Positions 7,399 through 14,588 of a stretch of DNA of 50,061 nucleotides are shown in pieces; position 1 is the first letter of the stretch; the number at the start of each line of letters is the position of its first letter. Both the position numbers and the translations under genes were made by a program. Source of the DNA: JBKEDS01 sp047975545 (GTDB lineage: Bacteria; Bacteroidota; Bacteroidia; Flavobacteriales; Flavobacteriaceae). The stretch is taken from positions 1 through 50,061 of the forward strand of contig JBKEDS010000034.1 in NCBI GenBank assembly GCA_047975545.1, in the 5' to 3' direction. Under the pieces are notes generated by a model. It was not told the DNA's origin. It saw only the letters and a program-made list of their open reading frames with translations, and made no database searches.

Positions 7399-8643
7399 CT
7401 AAGGCAATAGTGTTATACTTTTGCTTTCCAGATCGGCGGGTTTGTTTAGGTAAACCACATCGCCTTCCCGCAATCCCTTTTTAACAATAATAACCTCGTT
7501 GTTGGAATCGCCTAGTTCTACTTGCTGTTTGTTTATGGACAAGCCGGATTTTACGTAGGTATAGCTTAGGGAATCTTGGGAGAAAATGGATTCTAACGGA
7601 ATCATGAGCACATCGTCCTCCTGGTTGGTTAAAATCCGGTTCGAGGTGGTCATACCGGGCCTTATGTTTTTGTTGGAGCCATTAAGTTTTATTAGTACTT
7701 GAAAGAGTTTAATGTCCGAGCCGGCTTTGCTTTCGCCTACATTGGCCACTTCGGTAACGGTGCCTTCCAGTTCTATGTCCGGAAAGGCATCGAAGCCTAC
7801 CTTTACGGGCAGGTTGGTTTTTATTTTGCGTATATCGACCTCGTTGCTATAGGTTTTCGATTCCATTTTGGTTAGGTCGGGCAGGCTGGCAATAGCGGGT
7901 TCCCAAGGCGAAATGGTGGCGCCTACTTTTCGTTTTGTGCCGTTCCATTCCTTTACGTAGGTTACCATGCCCTCGTCGTCCGAAAAAATGGTAAACTCCT
8001 TTTGGAGTTCCATAAGTTCGTCTATTTGTTTTTTGTATTTTGAAACTTCGGTGCCAACTTCAATCATTCTGGCATTGGCTTGGCTTTTTTTTATGTTGTA
8101 GTCTTCGTTTTTTTCTTTTAAATCGCGGTTTAGTTTTTCAATTTCAATTTCCAATTGCCGTATAATCGATGGGGCTTCGTAAACGGATTGTTTTAGTTCC
8201 AACTGGTTTTTTTCAATATTGAATTGTAAGTCTTTTATAGCATTGCGTTCCTGTTTTAACGTAAGCGTCGTGTCCAACTGTTCTTGGGTGTAGCGGGATT
8301 CGGCTTTTTCCAAATTTAATTGGGCATCCAGTATTTTGCCGTTTAGCTCGGAAACGTCTAATTTCCCTATATAATCGCCTTTTTTTACTACGGTACCCTC
8401 GGCCACCAAATCTTGTATTTTTATTTGGTACAGCCCAAACCGCCGGGCGTTACTGGGGCCGTTTATTTGTTTTGAACTTGTGGATTGGGCCTCGCCAGAG
8501 ATAATAACCTCGTCGAGAAATGTGCCTTTTACCACTTTTGCTGTTAATGAAACGTCTTGGTCGGATTTGCCTTTAAAGACATAAAAAAGAAGGATAAGAA
8601 GCAAAGCCAAAGCCCCTCCAATGATACCTTTTTTCTTTGACAT
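7399..8643 (-). CDS. HlyD/MacA-family periplasmic adaptor protein
   Basis: A 414-residue membrane-fusion protein. An N-terminal anchor helix (about residues 6-23) is followed by a barrel-sandwich half (about 35-100, with KGDYIGKLDVSE), a long coiled-coil hairpin (about 105-225) rich in E, K, Q and L, the second sandwich half (EGMVTYVKEWNG), and a beta-barrel and membrane-proximal domain to the end (GMTTSNRI, GLREGDVV). Such adaptors bridge an inner-membrane ABC permease and TolC. It is first in the minus-strand run adaptor-permease-tolC-murQ-small membrane protein. About 200 bases separate it from the broken AraC gene to its right, room for its promoter. Confidence 0.93.
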   Translation of the reverse strand: MSKKKGIIGGALALLLILLFYVFKGKSDQDVSLTAKVVKGTFLDEVIISGEAQSTSSKQINGPSNARRFGLYQIKIQDLVAEGTVVKKGDYIGKLDVSELNGKILDAQLNLEKAESRYTQEQLDTTLTLKQERNAIKDLQFNIEKNQLELKQSVYEAPSIIRQLEIEIEKLNRDLKEKNEDYNIKKSQANARMIEVGTEVSKYKKQIDELMELQKEFTIFSDDEGMVTYVKEWNGTKRKVGATISPWEPAIASLPDLTKMESKTYSNEVDIRKIKTNLPVKVGFDAFPDIELEGTVTEVANVGESKAGSDIKLFQVLIKLNGSNKNIRPGMTTSNRILTNQEDDVLMIPLESIFSQDSLSYTYVKSGLSINKQQVELGDSNNEVIIVKKGLREGDVVYLNKPADLESKSITLLP

Positions 8644-8840
8644 GTGTTTTGATTGATGATGTTAGCAGGCTACAATTTAAAAATAAATCGGTTAAAAAGT
8701 TCGAATGAACAACTATTTTAACTTAATTATAAGATTATTTTGAGGATGATTTGAAAAGAGAAAGGGAGTACACCAATTTTTATATTAAAAGCGCCTGGGT
8801 ATTTCGTTTTTTTGTGCTTATGCTTTGTTGCGCTAAACCA

Positions 8841-9726
8841 TCAATTCAAACTTCGATATTCATTGGGAGTAACGCCTGCTCTCTTTTTAAATAAACGATT
8901 GAAATGCTGTGGATATTTAAAACCGAGTTCGTAAGCGACTTCACTAATAGATTTATCAAAATCGAAACCCCGTTCTTTAGCCAAATCAATAACTTTCGTT
9001 AAAATGTAATCTTGGGCAGAGCTACTTAATCAAATCGCCAAAATAATTGGCAGAAAGATGTAATTCATCAGCACAATAACCAACGGTTGGCAATCCGGCT
9101 AACTGTAAATCTTCAGAAGAAAAATAATTATTTAAAAGATTTTCAAAACGCTCTAAAATACCTTTATTAACGTGTTCGCGAGTAATAAATTGGCGGTCAT
9201 AAAACCGAGCAGCATAATTCAACAAAAGTTTAATATAATCAATTATCAACGTTTTGGTATGTTTATCAATATTGAGTTCTAATTCATTTTCAATTTTATC
9301 ATACATATCCACTATCATATTTTTCTCTTTATTTGAAAGATGCAGCGCTTCATTGGATGAATAGGAGAAAAAACTATAATCGGTCATTATTTTTCCCAAA
9401 GCCGTTCCGTGAATAAAGTCAGGATGAAATAGCAAAACTTTCCCTTTCGGATGAATATCAGGAAAAGAATATTCAACCTTTAAAATTTGGTTAGGAGCAA
9501 CACAAACCAAACTTTCTTCTTGATAGTCGTATTTCTGTTTTCCGTAAACCAAATCGCCACAAAGCGTTTCTTTTATGTACACTGCATAAAACCCAAAATT
9601 ATACGTGGCAGGTTGTAAAGGTTTCAAATCTTTATAATCCAAAACATTTACCAAAGGATGTAAGGTGTCAGCACCTCGCATTTTACTGTATTCCGAAACA
9701 GAATCTAAATTTATAATTTGTTCCAT
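8841..9726 (-). pseudogene. AraC-family transcriptional regulator, frameshifted in the HTH domain
   Basis: From the ATG at 9726 an N-terminal cupin-like sensing domain and the first helix-turn-helix of an AraC DNA-binding domain are read (ending LSANYFGDLIK), then a TAG stop at 9022-9024. In another frame the rest of the domain continues without interruption to a TGA at 8841: SAQDYILTKVIDLAKERGF, then ISEVAYELGFKYPQHFNRLF and GVTPNEYRSLN. Compared with typical family members, about four residues between LIK and SAQ are missing, so a deletion of roughly 11 bases explains the shift. It faces the aldo/keto reductase genes and was probably their regulator. The truncated product would keep only one of two HTH motifs. 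Confidence 0.85.
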
Positions 9727-9744
9727 ATCTCAATATTTATAGCA

Positions 9745-9752
9745 CAAAAGTA
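9745..9752 (-). promoter_or_regulatory. Minus-7 box of the AraC gene
   Basis: On the minus strand this reads TACTTTTG, a perfect match to the Bacteroidota TAnnTTTG minus-7 consensus, 19 bases upstream of the ATG at 9726. No convincing minus-33 element was identified. Confidence 0.55.
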
Positions 9753-9783
9753 AACAATTAATCCGCTTAAAATCAGCAATCCG

Positions 9784-9791
9784 TAATTTTG
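9784..9791 (+). promoter_or_regulatory. Minus-7 box of the aldo/keto reductase cluster
   Basis: TAATTTTG matches TAnnTTTG and lies about 94 bases upstream of the ATG at 9885, back to back with the AraC promoter. The layout suggests a shared regulatory region in the 158-bp divergent gap. Confidence 0.5.
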
Positions 9792-9884
9792 GTAATACAA
9801 ACCGTAAGATGTATAACGCAAAGCTGAAAGACAACCCCGACATTTGTATCATCAATAAAACAACAACATTAAAAATTATAAAAA

Positions 9885-10730
9885 ATGCAAACAGTAACAT
9901 TAAACAACGGCGTAAAAATGCCAATTCTCGGATACGGCGTTTTTCAAGTTCCCGATTATGAAGAATGTAAAAAAAGTGTTCTCGAAGCCTTAAAAGCGGG
10001 ATACAGAAGCATTGATACAGCACAGGCTTACGGCAACGAAAAAGCCGTTGGCGATGCCATTAAAGTAAGTGGAATACCTCGTGAAAAATTATTTATCACT
10101 ACAAAATTGTGGCTTTCCGATTACGGATACGAAAAAGCCAAAAAGGCCTTTGCCGATTCTTTGGAAAAACTACAATTGGATTATTTGGATTTGTATTTAT
10201 TACACCAACCGTTTAACGATGTGTACGGTTCTTGGCGAGCTTTAGAAGACTTATATAAAGCCGGTAAAATCCGTGCCATTGGCGTGAGTAATTTTCATCC
10301 CGACAGATTGGTCGATTTAATTAGTTTCAATGAAATTCCGCCTGCCTTAAACCAAATTGAAACCAATGTTTTTCATCAAAGAGAAGAAGACCACAAAATA
10401 ATGGGCGAGTTTGATGTTCAGCACGAAAGTTGGGCGCCTTTTGCCGAAGGTCACGGCGGATTTTTCGATAATGACCTACTTTTAAAAATTGGGGCTAAAT
10501 ACGGAAAATCAGTTGCACAAGTTACCTTGCGTTGGATGATTCAACGAAATATTGTCGTGATTCCAAAATCGGTAACACCTTCCAGAATCAAACAAAATAT
10601 CGATGTTTTTGATTTTGAATTATCGCAGGAAGATATGGAAACCATTAAACAATTAGATACAAAAAAAAGTAATCTCTTTGAACACCGAGACCCTGCAAAA
10701 GTGGAATGGATTGCTCAATATGCCAAATAA
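9885..10730 (+). CDS. Aldo/keto reductase (2,5-diketo-gluconate reductase type)
   Basis: A 281-residue TIM-barrel oxidoreductase expected to reduce aldehydes or ketones with NADPH in the cytoplasm. The catalytic tetrad is intact: Asp44 and Tyr49 in SIDTAQAYGNE, Lys74 in ITTKLW, His107 in LLHQP. The nucleotide-binding C-terminal part has VIPKSVTPSRIKQN. Length fits the 270-290 of AKR5-like enzymes. It is first in a plus-strand cluster with a second reductase 21 bases downstream and diverges from the broken AraC gene, an arrangement I recall from other Bacteroidota. The substrate cannot be read from the sequence. Confidence 0.93.
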   Translation: MQTVTLNNGVKMPILGYGVFQVPDYEECKKSVLEALKAGYRSIDTAQAYGNEKAVGDAIKVSGIPREKLFITTKLWLSDYGYEKAKKAFADSLEKLQLDYLDLYLLHQPFNDVYGSWRALEDLYKAGKIRAIGVSNFHPDRLVDLISFNEIPPALNQIETNVFHQREEDHKIMGEFDVQHESWAPFAEGHGGFFDNDLLLKIGAKYGKSVAQVTLRWMIQRNIVVIPKSVTPSRIKQNIDVFDFELSQEDMETIKQLDTKKSNLFEHRDPAKVEWIAQYAK

Positions 10731-10751
10731 CAACTTTAAAATCATCTGAAA

Positions 10752-11885
10752 ATGAACAGACGTAATTTATTAAAAACTGCAGGGTTGGCTTCCTTGGCAA
10801 CAGCATTAACGCCTTTTGATGTTTTAGCAAAAAGTCCACAAAACCCAGTTAGTAGCAACAATGTTAAAACGCTAACTGGTAAACGAAAACTTGGAAAATT
10901 AGAAGTTTCGGCTATTGGTATGGGTGTTCAAAATATGCACCGTAAATACACTTCAACTGTACCGTACCGACCCGAAATGATAAAAATTCTTCAAACAGCC
11001 TACGACAAAGGCGTAACATTCTTTGATACTGCCGAAGCCTATGGTCCGTTTGAAAATGAAAAGATATTAGGCGAAGCTATTCAATCTTTTAGAAACGATG
11101 TGGTAATTACTTCAAAATTTGGGTGGAACATAGATTCAGAAACCGGACAACGTTTACCGGGACTGAACAGCAAACCCGAACACATTAAAAAGGCTGTTGA
11201 AGGCATGCTGAAACGGCTTAATACAGACCGAATAGATTTGCTCTATCAACACCGTGTTGACCCCGAAGTGCCAATTGAAGATGTTGCAGGTGCGGTAAAA
11301 CAATTAATGGACGAAGGCAAAATACTAAATTGGGGATTATCAGAACCCGGACTTCAAACGGTGAGACGCGCTCACGCCGAACTTCCACTTACAGCTATTC
11401 AAAACGAATATTCTATGATATTTCGAGACCCCGAAACCGATATTATTCCCTTGTGCGAAGAATTAGGCATTGGATTTGTGCCTTGGTGGCCTTTGGCTTG
11501 TCAACTTCTCACTGGAAATATTGACGAGCAAACACGTTTTGTAGCTTCAGATATTCGTACCAACACCTCTCGTTATTCACCTGAAAATCTGCCGCAAAAC
11601 TTAAAATTGGTCGAGGTTATTAAAACGTGGGCAGAAAAGAAAGAAGCAACTCCTGCTCAAATTTCATTGGCTTGGTTACAGGCGCAAAAACCGTTTATCG
11701 TTCCCATTCCCGGAACTACGCAAATGGCACATATGGAGCAAAATATTGGAGCTGACAATATAAAATTTACCGATGACGAATTGAGTACATTAAACAAACA
11801 AATTGATACCATTGAAATTAAAGGTTTGAGATTACCGGAATTTGTATTGCAATTTTCAGGTGTTGAAGCACCAAAAAAGAAATAA
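10752..11885 (+). CDS. Aldo/keto reductase with twin-arginine signal
   Basis: A 377-residue reductase with an N-terminal twin-arginine motif (NRRNLLK, residues 2-8) and a hydrophobic stretch to about residue 26. It is therefore probably exported folded, with its cofactor, or membrane-tethered. The barrel begins near residue 43 (GKRKLGKLEVSAIGMG). The tetrad is Asp92, Tyr97, Lys122 and His167. The cofactor segment near the end reads IVPIPGTTQMAHMEQN. It differs in subfamily from the preceding reductase (closer to AKR11/13-like enzymes), so the pair is not a simple duplication. It is preceded by 21 bases and followed closely by the broken NTF2-like gene. Confidence 0.92.
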   Translation: MNRRNLLKTAGLASLATALTPFDVLAKSPQNPVSSNNVKTLTGKRKLGKLEVSAIGMGVQNMHRKYTSTVPYRPEMIKILQTAYDKGVTFFDTAEAYGPFENEKILGEAIQSFRNDVVITSKFGWNIDSETGQRLPGLNSKPEHIKKAVEGMLKRLNTDRIDLLYQHRVDPEVPIEDVAGAVKQLMDEGKILNWGLSEPGLQTVRRAHAELPLTAIQNEYSMIFRDPETDIIPLCEELGIGFVPWWPLACQLLTGNIDEQTRFVASDIRTNTSRYSPENLPQNLKLVEVIKTWAEKKEATPAQISLAWLQAQKPFIVPIPGTTQMAHMEQNIGADNIKFTDDELSTLNKQIDTIEIKGLRLPEFVLQFSGVEAPKKK

Positions 11886-11891
11886 AAAGAA

Positions 11892-12368
11892 ATGCTTTAA
11901 AACGGCTTTAATAGTAACTCTGGTTAGTATATGTTTTACTTATACAGCTGTATCACAAATAAAGTCAAACCATTCGCCTTATGTAAAACAAGAAATTATG
12001 AATGTAAAAGCTAAAATCATCAATCTATCTAATCAAAAATGGCAATGGATGGCTGATAAAAATGTGAAGGAATTAAAAACCACTTTCACGAGAAAGCCAA
12101 ATTTGTTCACATGGGCGGAACTTGGGGAACAGAAAAAGAACTTGAAGTCATTGCCGATGGAACTATTTGGTATAAAAAAGCCGATATACACGAAACAAAT
12201 GTAGAACTTTTTGGTAATGATATGGCGATTGTTTGGAATCATATCACAATGCTTTCCGAAGTTAACGGAAACGAAGTAACCAATCCGTTTATGGTTACAG
12301 AAGTGTATCATAAAGATAATGAACAGTGGAAATTAGTAAATCTAACGTTTTCCAAACTATTGAATTAA
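11892..12368 (+). pseudogene. NTF2-like/SnoaL-like protein, frameshifted
   Basis: Two frames together make one small NTF2-fold protein. The first frame gives a signal-like segment and MNVKAKIINLSNQKWQWMADKNVKELKT from the ATG at 11998. The second, from about 12081, gives FHEKAKFVHMGG and runs to EVTNPFMVTEVYHKDNEQWK and a stop at 12368. One base is missing around 12077-12084. A further one-base problem is possible at 11892, where ATG CTT TAA would read M-L-K-T if one T were absent. Proteins of this fold often sit beside aldo/keto reductases of this type. As it stands no full-length product is made. Confidence 0.75.
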
Positions 12369-12386
12369 AATTTTAAAATACCAACA

Positions 12387-13439
12387 ATGAAACATCTCAT
12401 CACCATAATCGCAGTCATTATGATTTCCCAAAATATAAAAGCACAAAACACGGTTTCCACACCAAACAATAACCCGTTTACATTGGTCTATGCCAATGCC
12501 ATAACCAAGAACGCTAAAGGGCAAGTAAACATCCATCCAGTTACCTATAAATTGAATGGATTAGACATTTCAGCCAATGTTTACACACCAGCCAATTTTA
12601 ATTCAAATAAAACTTATCCGGCTATTGTAATTGCACACCCAAATGGTGGTGTAAAAGAACAAGTAGCAGGACTGTACGCTCAACGTTTGGCTGAACTCGG
12701 TTATATTACCATTACTGCCGATGCTGCTTATCAAGGTGCAAGTGGCGGATTACCAAGAAATGTTGACAAACCTCAAAATCGTGTAGACGATATTCACGGT
12801 ATGGCAGATTTTATTTTGCAATATCCAGGAGTCGATACCGAACGTTTGGGAGCTTTAGGCATTTGTGGTGGCGGTGGTTATACATTAAAAGCAGTCCAAT
12901 CAGACAAACGCTTTAAAGCAGTGGCAACTTTAAGTATGTTCAATACAGGAGTTGTGAGAAGAAATGGCTTTTTAAACTCTCAAGTTGCTACCATTCAAGA
13001 AAGATTAAAACAGGCTTCCGAAGCCAGAACACAAGAAAATTCAGGAGGAGAGATTGCATATTCTGGCGTAGATAGTATTACTGATGAAGATTTAGAGAAA
13101 ATATCTACACTATTTTACCGACAAGGTTTTCATTATTATTTTAGAACTCATGCACATTCCAATTCCACTTTTCTTTACACCACAAGCAGCTTGATGGATT
13201 TAATGACTTGGGATGCTACTGATGGAATCGAACTTATTGACCAACCTTTACTAATGATGGCAGGTAGCAATGCACAAACCCTATATTTAACATTAGATGC
13301 GTTTCCTAAAGCCACCAATGCTAAAAGCAAAGAATTGTTTTTAATCAACGGTGCAACCCATATCGAAACCTATTGGAAACCCGAATATGTAAACCAAGCT
13401 ATTGATAAATTGGAAACATTCTACAAAACCAATCTTTAA
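12387..13439 (+). CDS. Secreted alpha/beta hydrolase (YcjY/dienelactone hydrolase-like)
   Basis: A 350-residue protein with a Sec signal peptide (cleavage near NIKAQ-N, residue 20) and an alpha/beta-hydrolase fold. The oxyanion region reads VIAHPNGGVKEQ. The nucleophile elbow is GICGGGG, so the nucleophile is Cys, as in dienelactone hydrolases and YcjY-like proteins, not Ser. The catalytic His is probably in GATHIETYW near the end, with an acid in the MMAGSNAQ to FPKATN region. It lies 18 bases after the broken NTF2-like gene and 12 bases before the cupin gene, so it belongs to the same transcript. The substrate is unknown. Confidence 0.88.
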   Translation: MKHLITIIAVIMISQNIKAQNTVSTPNNNPFTLVYANAITKNAKGQVNIHPVTYKLNGLDISANVYTPANFNSNKTYPAIVIAHPNGGVKEQVAGLYAQRLAELGYITITADAAYQGASGGLPRNVDKPQNRVDDIHGMADFILQYPGVDTERLGALGICGGGGYTLKAVQSDKRFKAVATLSMFNTGVVRRNGFLNSQVATIQERLKQASEARTQENSGGEIAYSGVDSITDEDLEKISTLFYRQGFHYYFRTHAHSNSTFLYTTSSLMDLMTWDATDGIELIDQPLLMMAGSNAQTLYLTLDAFPKATNAKSKELFLINGATHIETYWKPEYVNQAIDKLETFYKTNL

Positions 13440-13451
13440 AAATATCAAGAA

Positions 13452-13916
13452 ATGAGAGGACTTAAAATCATAACCATTCTATTATTAGGCATAATAATGA
13501 ATTCGTGCAATCAAGAAAATAAAAAAGAAGAATCTGCTTTACTTTTTCCAAAAGGAGAGAAAATTGAAAACGACCATTTTACAGGAACGGTGTATTTAGA
13601 AATGCTGGCGTTTCCCGACAGTATAAATCAGAATGTAGTAGGAAGCGTAACTTTCGAACCTGGTGCCAGAACTAATTGGCATCTGCATCTGGCAGGACAA
13701 ATCATTATTGCCATTGATGGCGAAGGCTATTATCAGGAAAAAGGAAGCGAAAAGCAAACCATTAAAAAAGGCGAAACCGTAAAATGCCCGCCCAATATTC
13801 CGCATTGGCACGGAGCTGCTGAAAACTCAAAATTTATTCAAATTGCCATAGGAGGTGTAGAAAAAGGACCTGTAGAATGGATGGAAACTGTGAGTGATGA
13901 AGAGTATAATAAATAA
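13452..13916 (+). CDS. Cupin-domain lipoprotein
   Basis: A 154-residue protein with a lipoprotein signal (hydrophobic residues 5-16, lipobox IIMNSC with Cys19) and a single cupin barrel. Metal ligands are visible as WHLHLAGQ (motif 1, with the usual later Glu replaced by Gln) and PPNIPHWHGA (motif 2). It is the last gene of the reductase cluster and is followed by a hairpin terminator at 14048. Related small cupins accompany aldo/keto reductases and carboxymuconolactone decarboxylase-like genes in Bacteroidota; a precise reaction cannot be given. Confidence 0.88.
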   Translation: MRGLKIITILLLGIIMNSCNQENKKEESALLFPKGEKIENDHFTGTVYLEMLAFPDSINQNVVGSVTFEPGARTNWHLHLAGQIIIAIDGEGYYQEKGSEKQTIKKGETVKCPPNIPHWHGAAENSKFIQIAIGGVEKGPVEWMETVSDEEYNK

Positions 13917-14357
13917 AATAATTATCCTAAAGGGTATATGGGGCAACATCGCCCGAATATTCCAATGTGTCGAAAATTAAATTTACCGTCCCAAAATAAT
14001 ATTTTGTTAAAGCAATTTAATATTCTCTCATCTCCATTTAATATTTTAGCATCCTAATTGAGTATTCTTTTAGGATGCTTTTATATTCCTTTGTTCCGAT
14101 TTGATATTTTCCAATCCAAAAATAATATTAGACTATTCGAGAGTTCTATAATCAAATAAATATATTTTGTCATAAATAAAAGAGACGTTTCGATATTGCC
14201 GCAAATTTTTATTTGCTCCTCTTAATATCAAATGCTCAACGTGACAACCGATAGAAGTTATATGACATTTTATTTAGTTTCTTCTATATTTTAACACCCT
14301 GTTTTTAACAATCTTCTGCCCGAAAGTATTATAGGTGAAAAATATTGTATTGGTATT
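13917..14357. other. AT-rich non-coding stretch
   Basis: No gene is supported. The sequence is AT-rich with repeated TTTAATATT-like words (about 14008-14046) and includes the terminator at 14048. Its composition resembles the accessory cluster to its left more than the icd region to its right, so it may be the edge of an acquired segment. Confidence 0.5.
14048..14083 (+). terminator. Terminator after the cupin gene
   Basis: AGCATCCTAA (14048-14057) pairs with TTAGGATGCT (14070-14079) around a 12-base loop, followed by TTTA. It is about 130 bases downstream of the cupin stop codon. Confidence 0.6.
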
Positions 14358-14502
14358 GGGCTGCGTTAGGGATTGCAGCGGCATCCTTTTATATGCCAAG
14401 AGCGACCAAAAAGGATTGCATTGTTTACAGGGTTAATACCTTACATTTAAGGAATACCGAAACACGTTCGACATATGAAAGATATAGCGGAAAGCCCGAC
14501 CC
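14358..14502 (+). repeat. Flavobacterial hairpin repeat, copy 2 with an enlarged loop
   Basis: It has the same flanks as 490-606: GATTGCAGCGGCATCCTTTT on the left (to 14390) and AAAGATATAGCGGAAAGCCC on the right (from 14478). Here the stem continues as ATATG (near 14391) with CATAT (near 14472) in place of GC pairs, and the loop holds about 80 extra bases. It lies between the cupin terminator and the icd terminator. Confidence 0.65.
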
Positions 14503-14525
14503 GTAGCTTGCCGGAGGGTAACGCC

Positions 14526-14566
14526 AAAAAAATAAGCCCCGTATTTTCATATTCAATACGGGGCTT
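14526..14566 (-). terminator. Terminator of icd
   Basis: A 12-bp perfect stem, AAGCCCCGTATT (14534-14545) with AATACGGGGCTT (14555-14566). The A run at 14526-14532 is a T run on the minus strand, so it ends icd transcription, 22 bases past its stop codon. Confidence 0.85.
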
Positions 14567-14588
14567 TAATTAAGAGGTGTATATTTTT

